Assembly: GCA_964472785.1 (NCBI GenBank) | Contig: CAYYMH010000049.1 | Span: 1 to 31,132, forward strand | DNA: 31,132 bases | Source: CAYYMH01 sp964472785 | Lineage (GTDB): Bacteria > Zhuqueibacterota > Zhuqueibacteria > Thermofontimicrobiales > Thermofontimicrobiaceae | Reading direction: 5' to 3' | Part shown: positions 1 to 7,528 of the stretch, piece after piece | Position numbering within the stretch: the stretch's first letter is position 1 | Layout: each line of letters starts with the position of its first letter | Translations under genes and position numbers: made by a program | Notes under the pieces: generated by a model | Database searches by the model: none | What the model was told of the DNA's origin: nothing | What the model saw: only the letters and a program-made list of their open reading frames with translations

Positions 1-1
1 G

Positions 2-22
2 TCCTCTCTTAGCAAGAGAGGA
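2..22. repeat. Perfect 9-bp hairpin at the window edge
   Basis: TCCTCTCTT and AAGAGAGGA form a perfect 9-bp stem around a 3-nt AGC loop. The plus-strand continuation is TAAAAAGG, so there is no U-tract in that direction. It could be the stem of a terminator for a gene outside the window or a dispersed palindrome. Positions 23-155 show nothing else recognisable. Confidence 0.45.
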
Positions 23-155
23 TAAAAAGGTGAAATCTTAAAACCACTTTGTGATGACTATAGTTATTCCCACCAAAACAACTTATCAACACGAAACCCA
101 TAACTCCGAACTCAAAACTTTTAAGTAAAAAAAAATAGATTAATGTAAAAAATAC

Positions 156-184
156 TTGACAAATACAATTAAATTTTGTATATT
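156..184 (+). promoter_or_regulatory. Sigma-70-type promoter for the XRE regulator
   Basis: A perfect -35 TTGACA (156-161) and a -10 TATATT (179-184) are separated by 17 nt in AT-rich DNA. The promoter lies about 70 nt upstream of the XRE start codon and should drive the XRE gene and the following membrane-protein gene. Confidence 0.65.
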
Positions 185-204
185 ATGTACAGTTTAATTT
201 ACAT
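185..204. promoter_or_regulatory. Possible operator dyad just downstream of the -10
   Basis: ATGTA (185-189) and TACAT (200-204) form an inverted repeat with a 10-nt spacer, placed over the expected transcription start of the XRE gene. That is where an autoregulating XRE protein would bind. The arms are short and AT-rich, so chance is a real alternative. Confidence 0.25.
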
Positions 205-256
205 ATAGTTAGAAATAATTAACGAGTAGCATTTAAAATAGGGAGGAGGTGGTTAT

Positions 257-466
257 TTGAAATTAGGAAATCATGTGCGCCGTTGCCGGTTTGACCGGGA
301 TGAATTGTCACAAGAGCAATTGGCTCAAGCGGTGGGGGTGACCCGCCAGACAATTCATTCCATTGAAAAAGGCAAGTTCGTACCGTCAGCATTGCTGGCT
401 TTGAAGATTGCCCGGTTTTTTGGCAAGCAGGTCGAGGACATTTTTTTTATTATCAATGATGATTAA
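257..466 (+). CDS. Small XRE-family (HTH_3) transcriptional regulator
   Basis: A 69-residue protein consisting of little more than a Cro/CI-type helix-turn-helix. The LSQEQLAQAVGVTRQTIHSIEKG segment (about residues 17-39) is the canonical HTH, followed by the usual P-S-ALLALKIARFFG helix and an EDIF tail. Proteins of this size (YozG-like) are DNA-binding repressors commonly paired with a small membrane protein. The start is TTG at 257, chosen because GGAGGAGGT (242-250) sits 6 nt upstream. The next gene begins 34 nt downstream in the same direction, so the two are probably one transcript from the promoter at 156-184. The family call is secure; the regulated target is unknown, with autoregulation likely. 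Confidence 0.9.
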   Translation: MKLGNHVRRCRFDRDELSQEQLAQAVGVTRQTIHSIEKGKFVPSALLALKIARFFGKQVEDIFFIINDD

Positions 467-500
467 ACAATTTCATTCATAATTGGGAAAGGAGAAATCA

Positions 501-992
501 ATGCTTGAATCCATTATCAAACTCGTCATTATTTTTGTATTGCTCATCGCTGTAATTTTCTACTGGGTGCTTCCCCGCACACGTTTTGCGTCACGCTTAC
601 GGTTAACAGAGCCGGTTTTTATTGTGACGAATATCATCGGAATCTTAGTGGGGCTGATTGGACTAATCGCGGTAATTGTAATGCCTGAAAGAATCATCAC
701 AGCACATCTCTGGGAATTGATTGCATTGCCTTACGCATTAGTCTGGGGATACTGGTTGATTATCATTCGTATCAAGAAATCGACTGCTATCACTGATGAA
801 AAACAGGAGCTTGACCTGTCAAAAGCTGGTGCCATGACCATGGCAAGTTCGATAATCATATTGGCATTCGTGTTCAATTTGGATTACAATGAAATTTTCC
901 GGCTCAACAATGGGCTGTGGTTTCCGTTTTACCTGTTTTTGTCGATCACGCTGTTTTCGGTTTTTACGATACTATTCTATAAAAAAAATTAG
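501..992 (+). CDS. Multi-pass membrane protein of unknown function, paired with XRE regulator
   Basis: A 163-residue protein with about five hydrophobic segments: an N-terminal helix, a long one around VTNIIGILVGLIGLIAVIVM, a third around ELIALPYALVWGYWLIII, then two near the C-terminus. There is no catalytic motif. The ATG at 501 is preferred over an in-frame TTG at 483 because GGAG (491-494) lies 6 nt before it. It is co-oriented with, and close to, the small XRE gene. The arrangement resembles the common XRE + DUF2178-type membrane protein pair, but I cannot confirm that family from sequence alone. It ends in a short lysine-rich cytoplasmic tail. Confidence 0.7.
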   Translation: MLESIIKLVIIFVLLIAVIFYWVLPRTRFASRLRLTEPVFIVTNIIGILVGLIGLIAVIVMPERIITAHLWELIALPYALVWGYWLIIIRIKKSTAITDEKQELDLSKAGAMTMASSIIILAFVFNLDYNEIFRLNNGLWFPFYLFLSITLFSVFTILFYKKN

Positions 993-1066
993 CTACCCCA
1001 AAATTAGGAATTGAAGTAAATATATAGGTTGTTTGGGAGTTATAGCGCATATAGGGGTTTATTTCG

Positions 1067-1100
1067 TTTGCCATGGATTAACGCAGATTATCACAGATTA
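1067..1100. repeat. Partial copy of a dispersed 'GCCACGGATTAAC' repeat
   Basis: TTTGCCATGGATTAACGCAG followed by ATTATCACAGATTA closely resembles the left arm of the element at 1585-1696. It appears to be a degenerate or partial copy without its partner arm. Confidence 0.45.
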
Positions 1101-1125
1101 GGGGGACAGATTTTTCAAAACGACA

Positions 1126-1401
1126 TCAAAAAATCTTTTTGATCAGTTGCCCGATCGATCTGAACGAAAGCAGTTCATAACTCTTATGTTTAAGGGGATA
1201 GGGGAATTCGCTGTAAATTTTTTCAATCTGAAAGGGATGAAACGCTTTTCTGATCTCTTTTTCGTTGAGACGACCTAATAATTTTATTTGAATCGTTTCT
1301 GTGGTCTGTGATTCACGCAAAAGAATAATACGCTGATCCGAGAGGACCTGTTTCAATTCCTGCAGGTCAACATCTTTTTTGAATTTCAAAAATTTTTGCA
1401 T
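1126..1401 (-). CDS. Hypothetical 91-residue protein
   Basis: An open frame of 91 residues, charged and mostly soluble in character, starting MQKFLKFKKDVDLQELKQVL and ending in a basic-hydrophobic tail (QLIKKIF). The sequence upstream of the ATG at 1401 is purine-rich (AAAGAGAAAAG), a weak ribosome-binding site. I recognise no domain. It stands alone between dispersed repeats and is not obviously part of an operon. It has no competing overlapping frame and a plausible amino-acid composition, so it is more likely real than not. Confidence 0.5.
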   Translation of the reverse strand: MQKFLKFKKDVDLQELKQVLSDQRIILLRESQTTETIQIKLLGRLNEKEIRKAFHPFQIEKIYSEFPYPLKHKSYELLSFRSIGQLIKKIF

Positions 1402-1795
1402 CGGTGCTTTTCTCTTTGATTGGTATATTTTTTAAAGTAACTCGGATTTAAATATAAAAGAGATTGATTAACATTGGGTAACGTTTATGTTAATCCTAAA
1501 TTACAAAATATTTCCAAAAATAAAGTGAGATAAATCACTATTTGCAAAGAAAAATGAAATTATCTTCTCACTTCCGGACACTTCTTTTTGCCACGGATTA
1601 ACACGGATTTTTACAGATATCTTCTCATATTTGAGGAAGATTTGTTAATAGACACTTCAAAATCCGTGTTTATCCGTTTACATCAGTGGCAAAAAATCTA
1701 TTTTTAAAAAGTATCAATATCATTGAATTTTAAAATGGAATCATTCGGGACTCAATTTATTCGCTTGACTCGCTTGACCAGGTGGTGGAATCGTT
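1402..1795. other. Intergenic region, 394 bp, between the 91-residue gene and the porin-like gene
   Basis: AT-rich and without a credible reading frame. Its only recognisable content is the inverted-repeat element at 1585-1696. The direct repeat CGCTTGACTCGCTTGACC near 1761-1778 is short and unexplained. Confidence 0.6.
1585..1696. repeat. MITE-like dispersed element with long imperfect inverted arms
   Basis: The left arm starts TTTTTGCCACGGATTAACAC and the right arm ends ATCAGTGGCAAAAA. They are imperfect reverse complements (ACGGATT/AATCCGT cores) separated by about 50 nt. A partial copy lies at 1067-1100. Non-autonomous palindromic repeats of this type are common between genes in environmental FCB-group genomes; no transposase is present. 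Confidence 0.6.
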
Positions 1796-2989
1796 TCAAT
1801 AATTCACTTCAACAGCAAATTCAAATATTCTTTCATCTTTTACAGCGTCAATGTTGGTTTTCGTAAAATCATAATCCACTAACATTTTACAGTTATCAAT
1901 AAAATGATAAACAATCCCGGTGATATACCGTTCCTGATATCCATTGTTTTTTAACTGGTCATTACTGACTCTGTCATATCGACCAATCAAACTTATTTTA
2001 TTTCTAAAAAATTTTACTTCGGCAAACGTTGAATATCCTTTTTGTTTTAATGAAACACCGTTTTCGTTAATGAGCGAACCGTAGTAATTCCCGGTACCCT
2101 CAAAATACATTCCGGTCAAAATAATACGCCGGTGCTCCCATGATACGAAGCCAGCGTGTAAATCCCAATCCGGTGCTGCTTCGGTGTTACCTTTTCCAAA
2201 GGCATTGGTATAACTGAAGGCTAATTCCGGCAGAAACCAATACAACGGACGTAAGGTGAACCTACTTTCCAGAGTTTTATTCTGATTATGTTCGATGGCA
2301 TGGTATCCGCCACCATTGTAAATGCCAACGGCCATACTGCCAATTTTTCCCGATTGATTCGTATCTGTTCGCTCGGCAAACTTCTCACTCAACTCTCCGC
2401 CCAGATTTGACGAAAACATGAATCCGTAGTCTGCAGTGTTTACGATTCGATTCCGTTCCAAAAACATGGTTCCCTGAACGCGATAATCATTGATGCATTG
2501 TTCTAAACTCAACCAAGGCCGGTGAACCAATCCAAATTCAATTGATGGATTTGAAAATAGTGATAGCTCTGGCAATTGATATTTCAAGTAACAGTACTTT
2601 AATCGCAATTCTACATCACCCATGCCATCGCCTTCCTGATCAACGGAAATATCCGATGTGATTCGACCGGAAAATTTTGCAGAGAATTTCTTTTCAAAAG
2701 TCAGGTAACCACGTTTGAGCAGAAATTCGTTGAATTTTTGAGCGTTTTCTTCGCCAGCCTGATAGCCTAAAAACCACTGCCCGGAAATTGACAGTCCGCG
2801 ATAACCCAGCAATGCATTGAAAACATCTTTTATTTCCACATCCTGATCTTCGTTTTTATTCAAATCCGATTTGTTGGGATTCAGAAAATCGGAAAATAAT
2901 TCTTGCGTCGCTGCAGTCGTTGTAAAACAAAAAATCAGTATGATCATTAAAAACGAGAATAATTTATGAGCCACTTTATTTACCTTCAA
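1796..2989 (-). CDS. Outer-membrane porin-like beta-barrel protein
   Basis: A 397-residue protein with an N-terminal Sec signal peptide (hydrophobic residues about 10-26, FSFLMIILIFCFTTTAA). The rest consists of alternating amphipathic strands rich in Tyr/Phe/Gly, and the chain ends in FEFAVEVNY, an aromatic-terminated strand of the type recognised by the BAM machinery. Phrases such as FSAKFSGRITSDIS, IEFGLVHRPW and ISLIGRYDRVSND resemble phosphate-selective (OprO/OprP-like) porins, but substrate cannot be read from sequence. The start codon is TTG at 2989 with only a weak upstream GGA. It is the last gene of a minus-strand series and begins 16 nt after the DUF6599 stop, so co-transcription is likely. 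Confidence 0.7.
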   Translation of the reverse strand: MKVNKVAHKLFSFLMIILIFCFTTTAATQELFSDFLNPNKSDLNKNEDQDVEIKDVFNALLGYRGLSISGQWFLGYQAGEENAQKFNEFLLKRGYLTFEKKFSAKFSGRITSDISVDQEGDGMGDVELRLKYCYLKYQLPELSLFSNPSIEFGLVHRPWLSLEQCINDYRVQGTMFLERNRIVNTADYGFMFSSNLGGELSEKFAERTDTNQSGKIGSMAVGIYNGGGYHAIEHNQNKTLESRFTLRPLYWFLPELAFSYTNAFGKGNTEAAPDWDLHAGFVSWEHRRIILTGMYFEGTGNYYGSLINENGVSLKQKGYSTFAEVKFFRNKISLIGRYDRVSNDQLKNNGYQERYITGIVYHFIDNCKMLVDYDFTKTNIDAVKDERIFEFAVEVNY

Positions 2990-3005
2990 TTTGATTTATC
3001 CGGAA

Positions 3006-3839
3006 TTATTTATTAAGAAAATTTGCCAAATATGCTAATAAATGGTCTTCATCTTTGCAATCAGATGCACCCAACAGTTTATCCTCTGATTGAATCACTC
3101 CGGCTAACCCTTTGTAAGGGATTTTTTTATAAAGCACCGGTTTTCCCTCCAATTCGGCAGTGTTCCAGGTTTCTGATAATTTTTCCCAGACTTTAGTGAC
3201 TGGTTCTTTCTCTGAAGGGAGAACCACAAACTGGCGATAGGTTTGATCTTCCTTTTGGTAAGTGGCATAAACGCAGCGATTGAGTGCACTGATGCCCAAA
3301 AATGCTTCCCGGTTGTAGCCCTCGGATTCATCCACTCTATTTTCTTCTGGCAGCAGTTCCAATTCCTCGGGTAATGCTTTCGATCCTTCCAATGCGGCTG
3401 CAATCGCTTTGACGACTAAATATCCGGAGCTTTCATCGAATTCGCCTTCGTAGGCATTGACTTTGACGTAATAAGTTCCCTTGAGCAGGAGACATTGGTA
3501 GGGAGGCGATACAACACCTTCTACGCCTAATCCCAAATCGGTGGCAGACTTGGGGCGTTCTGTTTTGTACATGCCAAACGCATTGATCCGGCTGCCCATG
3601 TCATAAATATCGACCGTGAACGTTAAATCCTGCCAGCTAAAATCGCGCGACAGCAGCAGTTTGAAGCCATATGCCAGGTAGGCATCGGCAGCGCCGTTGA
3701 TGTATTCGTAAAGGTTTTCCGTATTGTAGGTTAACACTTTTGTTTCCGGTTTAAAACCGCTGATTTTAGGAAAATCCACGGCGGACAAATGTGCCCCCAG
3801 CAAAAGGGTGACGAATATGGTAAAAATATTTTTTTTCAT
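3006..3839 (-). CDS. DUF6599 family exported protein
   Basis: A 277-residue protein with a cleavable signal peptide (MKKNIFTIFVTLLLGAHLSA). The conserved block LYEYINGAADAYLAYGF (about residues 43-59) is the signature of DUF6599 proteins, followed by IYDMGSRINAFGMYKTERP and LLLKGTYYVKVNAYEG. Family function is unknown; members are periplasmic and common in Acidobacteria/FCB-type genomes. A longer frame extends upstream to 4160, but it overlaps the reductase gene antisense to nothing plausible and has no signal peptide. ATG at 3839 has AAAGGA just upstream and is chosen. It sits between the Tat-exported reductase and the porin-like gene, all same strand, suggesting a shared cell-envelope redox or transport role. 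Confidence 0.8.
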   Translation of the reverse strand: MKKNIFTIFVTLLLGAHLSAVDFPKISGFKPETKVLTYNTENLYEYINGAADAYLAYGFKLLLSRDFSWQDLTFTVDIYDMGSRINAFGMYKTERPKSATDLGLGVEGVVSPPYQCLLLKGTYYVKVNAYEGEFDESSGYLVVKAIAAALEGSKALPEELELLPEENRVDESEGYNREAFLGISALNRCVYATYQKEDQTYRQFVVLPSEKEPVTKVWEKLSETWNTAELEGKPVLYKKIPYKGLAGVIQSEDKLLGASDCKDEDHLLAYLANFLNK

Positions 3840-3865
3840 TGGCTTTCCTTTCCAATAATTAAACC

Positions 3866-3900
3866 TATAAACCAGGTTTCTTAAAGAAACCTGGTTTATA
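3866..3900. repeat. Perfect 17-bp palindrome between reductase and DUF6599 genes
   Basis: TATAAACCAGGTTTCTT (3866-3882) is the exact reverse complement of AAGAAACCTGGTTTATA (3884-3900), with a single A between. It lies between two co-directional genes with no U-tract, so it looks like a dispersed palindromic repeat. In RNA it could be an attenuating or stabilising hairpin that sets relative expression of the flanking genes. Confidence 0.7.
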
Positions 3901-3907
3901 CAGAATT

Positions 3908-5260
3908 TTAAACTAATGTCAACAGAGAATGCGCTTTCGCAAGCTGAAGCGGAACATTCACACCATGAGGACAGGCAGCGACACACGGAGCATCGCAGTT
4001 GAAACAGTGGGATGCATTCCGAGCTGCCAGCTTGAGATATTTTTGCATAGCGTATTTTTCCATGCCGTGCGTTTCGTAGTAATAAGCATAGCGCATAATC
4101 GAATTTATCGGCAAATGATGCGGACAATTGGAAACACAGGTATCGCAGCCGTGGCGGCAATACTGACTATTGTAAGCGTATTTGTAATCTTCCAGAAATT
4201 TCAAATCAGCGGCTGATAATTTCGCTCCGGAGAGCGGGATTGTGTTGTCAACCAGATCAAAGGATCGCATCGAAATACAGGCGGTGTGCATATCCGGATT
4301 GGAGATCACCCATTGAATGCTTTTCTGACGGAGCAGTTCTTCTGTTTTTATGCCATACTTTTCAGCAAACGGCTTTGTCTTTTCGTAATCTTCCTGTCGC
4401 GATTCAATACGGCGCTTCAAACGCTGAAGCGCTTTTTCCTCTGACGTGCCGCGCTTCATGATTCGATCGACATATTCCTGCTGGTCTTGAGTCAGACTGT
4501 CCGGGTTAAATTCCACTTTTTCCAGTGAGCCTGGTGTCGTCTTCATCGCGGTAGCGCCGATGTTATGCTTTTTGCAGGCAGCTAAAATATTATCACCGGT
4601 TTCTTTGTTCATGAAGTTATAAACCAACAGCATCAAATCGAACCGCCCGTCTTCAGCGGCTGCGCAGAGTATCTCTTCCATGCTGTCTGATCCACCGCCA
4701 TGGCTGGATAATCCGGCGTGTTTTAATTTCCCCTGAGATTTTAATTCATCGACGACCGCATGAAATCCTTCGTGATTCAGCATGGACACTGTTCGGGGAT
4801 TGTGCATGTAAAGCGCATCCACGTATGGTGTGTTTAATCGTTCCTGACATTTTTTGAACCGGTCGAGAATTTCCTCCTGGGTGGCGTCTTCGTCAATATG
4901 TAATTTAGTAGTGATGAACACCTGTTTCCGGTCCATGTGCTGCAACGCTTCTCCGATTAATCGTTCGGACAAACCATTGCCGTAGCCCTCTGCCGTGTCA
5001 AAATAATTCACACCGCAGTCGTAAGCGTAGCGAAGCACATTCGCTTCTTTAAAACGGGTGGTGCCAATGGAAACATCCGACACTTTAAAACCGGTTCTGC
5101 CTAATACTCTTGTTTTTTTGATTTTTGGCGTCTCTTCCTCCTCTTGGGGGAGGATGGACTTTACCGGTGAAAAACGAAGCGCTGAACCGGCAATTGCGGC
5201 GCCGCCGAATTTAACAAAATCCCGGCGACTGACATTTTTTCGATTTGATTTTTTGGTCAT
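3908..5260 (-). CDS. Tat-exported aldo/keto reductase with C-terminal double 4Fe-4S motif
   Basis: A 450-residue protein. The N-terminus carries a twin-arginine motif (SRRDFVK, residues 11-17) before a hydrophobic stretch, so it is predicted to be exported folded. Residues about 48-350 form an aldo/keto reductase barrel with the catalytic tetrad visible: D88 and Y93 in FDTAEGY, K119 in TTKL, H153 in MHNP. The C-terminus holds two ferredoxin-like clusters, C368/C372/C375/C379 and C419/C422/C426/C430 (each ending CP). Barrel plus ferredoxin-like tail is a known oxidoreductase subfamily; the substrate is unknown. It begins 44 nt after the DUF2207 gene and precedes the DUF6599 gene, probably one operon. 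Confidence 0.9.
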   Translation of the reverse strand: MTKKSNRKNVSRRDFVKFGGAAIAGSALRFSPVKSILPQEEEETPKIKKTRVLGRTGFKVSDVSIGTTRFKEANVLRYAYDCGVNYFDTAEGYGNGLSERLIGEALQHMDRKQVFITTKLHIDEDATQEEILDRFKKCQERLNTPYVDALYMHNPRTVSMLNHEGFHAVVDELKSQGKLKHAGLSSHGGGSDSMEEILCAAAEDGRFDLMLLVYNFMNKETGDNILAACKKHNIGATAMKTTPGSLEKVEFNPDSLTQDQQEYVDRIMKRGTSEEKALQRLKRRIESRQEDYEKTKPFAEKYGIKTEELLRQKSIQWVISNPDMHTACISMRSFDLVDNTIPLSGAKLSAADLKFLEDYKYAYNSQYCRHGCDTCVSNCPHHLPINSIMRYAYYYETHGMEKYAMQKYLKLAARNASHCFNCDAPCVAACPHGVNVPLQLAKAHSLLTLV

Positions 5261-5304
5261 AAAAATCCTTTCGTGTTTTGTTAGAATTTATATTAATTTC
5301 AATA

Positions 5305-7137
5305 TTATCCTGCACCGCCTCCTGCTCCACCAGCACCTCCGCCTCCGCCTGCCGAAGCGCCACCTCCAACACCGGCTGCCGTACCCATTGTCATACTGGC
5401 AGCGCTGACCATTCCGGAAATCGAATCCGCAAACGCCGCAGGGGAGCTGCGAGATGTTGCCATAATATACCAGGGGAAAAAGTTCGTGTTATACTGATCC
5501 GGTAACGCCAGGAACATTTTTTTAATCGCCTGACTGCTGACGCCAAGGGCAATTCCATAAATGAAAAATTTTTCCAGATGTGTTTGCAGATTTGCTGTGT
5601 CTTTTTTATATTCATATTTTAAAATATAACGCCGGAAGGCGATCAATTTTTTACGGATTTGTCGTACTTCTTTTGTGTAGCGTAAAATGAAAAAAGACAG
5701 AATGAGTAATACAAATCCGGCCGCGAGGGTAATAAATCCTGAGCTACCAAATTTGATCAAAGCGAATATGCCCATAGCAATAATCACAACAGAAATCACC
5801 AAAGAAATAATCAACCCTTTGACGCTGTCTTTATTATAAAACGGACGATCACCCCATTGGGCGTTGATCAATTTTTTCCAGTTGTTAAACCACTTTGTCA
5901 CCTTGGTTGACTGACTTTTAATCTCATTCAGTTCGATTTCCGGCTGGCCTGAGGCAAGCTCAGTAAAAATGAATTCGACCAAATCGCGTTCGTGTTCACT
6001 CAGTGTGTGCTTTTCTTTCTCGTATTTTGGCTGATCCAGTTTTGCCAAAAATATTTTTTTCTTCTTCGTTTTAAGCAAAAATTTCTTCTCTTTTTCTGTC
6101 TCTTCTATTTTAATAAACCCTTTTCGACCCAGATCCAGTAAGGTACTTACCATAGCGCCAGCCCCTACATTTTTTACGCTGTAAATATAATTGGCCAACG
6201 CCGGATTCAAATTATCGGGAATTTCAGATGAAATTTTCATGTGGTGAGGCAGCGGTTCCCGGTGTCCGTACGTGTTGTAGAGCACATAAAAAATTCCCAG
6301 TCCGATGAGAGCGATAATGATACTCACATTAAAAACGGTTTCCTTGTGTTTTTTTTTGAACTCGGCTTGTTTTTTCGCTTTTTCGCGTCTTAAATTGGAT
6401 TGCCTTACCAACTCAGCTTCTTCTTCCATGATGGTTTCTTTTACGGAAAGTGGAGAGACTTTTTTGGCATCAGGAACCCACTGCAGCGGAAAGATGACCC
6501 GGGCTTCCCAAAAACTCTGCTGGGGCAAAGGCGCTACTTTGAAAATGATATTTCCATTCTCAAACCGGTAATCGCCGTGCAACGACCCATGCGCCCAGGC
6601 GCGAACCTGGCTGGTATCTGCTGGTTGCGGAAGTGATAATTGTACGCGAACATTGCTGATGGATTTTTGTTTATTCTCCCCAACAAATTTATAATAGAAT
6701 TCGGCAACATCCTGATGCACAGTAACAACATCTTCAACCCGATAGCTGAGGATAAAGGTGCGGGTTTCACTGTCTGCGCTGTAGAACCATTTCACGTCAA
6801 ATGTTTCGTCATTAATTTGGAGCTGATACGTACCGGGAATTTCATCATATCCCTCGACATAGCGGGAGTAATCATCCTTGAGGCTGAAATCGGTAACTGC
6901 ACCCAAATTTTTTAGCGGCAGCGAGTAATCCGCCCAGCGAAAATTGCCGTCAAAACGATAGGTTCGGGATTCCTCAATGAGAAGACTTCCGTCGGATTGT
7001 ATTTCGGAGTTGATCTGAACATCGTGAAGCCAGTAATCTTTTGCCGAAAGCGGAGAGATGAAAATAGAGATTAGAACAATAATAAAAAGAAAACCAGATG
7101 GAAATTGTAAAATGGTGTTGTATTTGTTTGATTTCAT
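5305..7137 (-). CDS. DUF2207 domain membrane protein with Gly-rich C-terminus
   Basis: A 610-residue protein. An N-terminal signal/anchor (about residues 13-32) is followed by an extracytoplasmic DUF2207 domain, recognisable from the INSEIQSDGSLLIEESRTYRFDG start and the FYYKFVGEN and FWEARVIFPL blocks. There is one transmembrane helix around residues 270-292 (VSIIIALIGLGIFYVLY), a cytoplasmic region with a winged-helix-like segment, two adjacent helices around 445-490, and a glycine/alanine-rich tail typical of this family (YciQ-like). Function is unknown; members are inner-membrane proteins. A perfect TATAAT on the minus strand (7164-7169) lies just upstream, though no well-spaced -35 is visible. 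It is the first gene of the minus-strand operon ending with the porin-like gene. Confidence 0.85.
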   Translation of the reverse strand: MKSNKYNTILQFPSGFLFIIVLISIFISPLSAKDYWLHDVQINSEIQSDGSLLIEESRTYRFDGNFRWADYSLPLKNLGAVTDFSLKDDYSRYVEGYDEIPGTYQLQINDETFDVKWFYSADSETRTFILSYRVEDVVTVHQDVAEFYYKFVGENKQKSISNVRVQLSLPQPADTSQVRAWAHGSLHGDYRFENGNIIFKVAPLPQQSFWEARVIFPLQWVPDAKKVSPLSVKETIMEEEAELVRQSNLRREKAKKQAEFKKKHKETVFNVSIIIALIGLGIFYVLYNTYGHREPLPHHMKISSEIPDNLNPALANYIYSVKNVGAGAMVSTLLDLGRKGFIKIEETEKEKKFLLKTKKKKIFLAKLDQPKYEKEKHTLSEHERDLVEFIFTELASGQPEIELNEIKSQSTKVTKWFNNWKKLINAQWGDRPFYNKDSVKGLIISLVISVVIIAMGIFALIKFGSSGFITLAAGFVLLILSFFILRYTKEVRQIRKKLIAFRRYILKYEYKKDTANLQTHLEKFFIYGIALGVSSQAIKKMFLALPDQYNTNFFPWYIMATSRSSPAAFADSISGMVSAASMTMGTAAGVGGGASAGGGGGAGGAGGGAG

Positions 7138-7528
7138 GTTATTGCTCCATTTGGAATGTTGTAATTATAACGTATGATTAATAAACAAAGTTCAAACTCT
7201 GCATCAATAAATACAGGTTGAATAAAAGGTGGACTTCACCTTTATTTTTCTCATCCCGTTTATCCTGCGCGACCAGACGCATCAGCCTTTGGCATGATCA
7301 TCCTGTCAAGGAATTGATATTCAACCTAATTTTCTAAATTGAATATTTTTATTATGGTCACTATTTGATTATCTATGTGCCACTTACGACTCGATTTTTG
7401 GAGTGAAGTAACTGTGTTACTTTATGCAGCAACGCAGTTGCTGCACTCCAAAAGTTATCTCTTATCTTTTACCGTTTGTTTTACAATGTTAGGTTCAAAT
7501 TGTTAATTTATCGGACGGTTATTTGATA
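7138..7528. other. Intergenic region, 391 bp, rich in structured repeats
   Basis: No credible gene. It holds a minus-strand TATAAT (7164-7169) that probably serves the DUF2207 gene, a small hairpin AAAGGTG/CACCTTT (7225-7243), a dispersed-repeat-like stretch at about 7251-7310 containing ATCAGCC/GGCATGAT, and the three-way-junction element at 7396-7453. Confidence 0.6.
7396..7453. repeat. Cloverleaf-like (three-way junction) palindromic element
   Basis: The outer arms TTTTGGAGT (7396-7404) and ACTCCAAAA (7445-7453) enclose two perfect hairpins: AAGTAAC/GTTACTT with loop TGT (7406-7422), and GCAGCAAC/GTTGCTGC with loop GCA (7426-7444). The two hairpins share the pattern AC-loop-GT and look like divergent copies. 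All stems are perfect, which argues against chance. Confidence 0.75.

Noticed and set aside
3840..4160. Upstream extension of the DUF6599 gene
   Set aside because: The added residues overlap the 3' end of the reductase gene in another frame, are Cys/Arg-rich and unlike any domain, and would bury the clear signal peptide starting at 3839.
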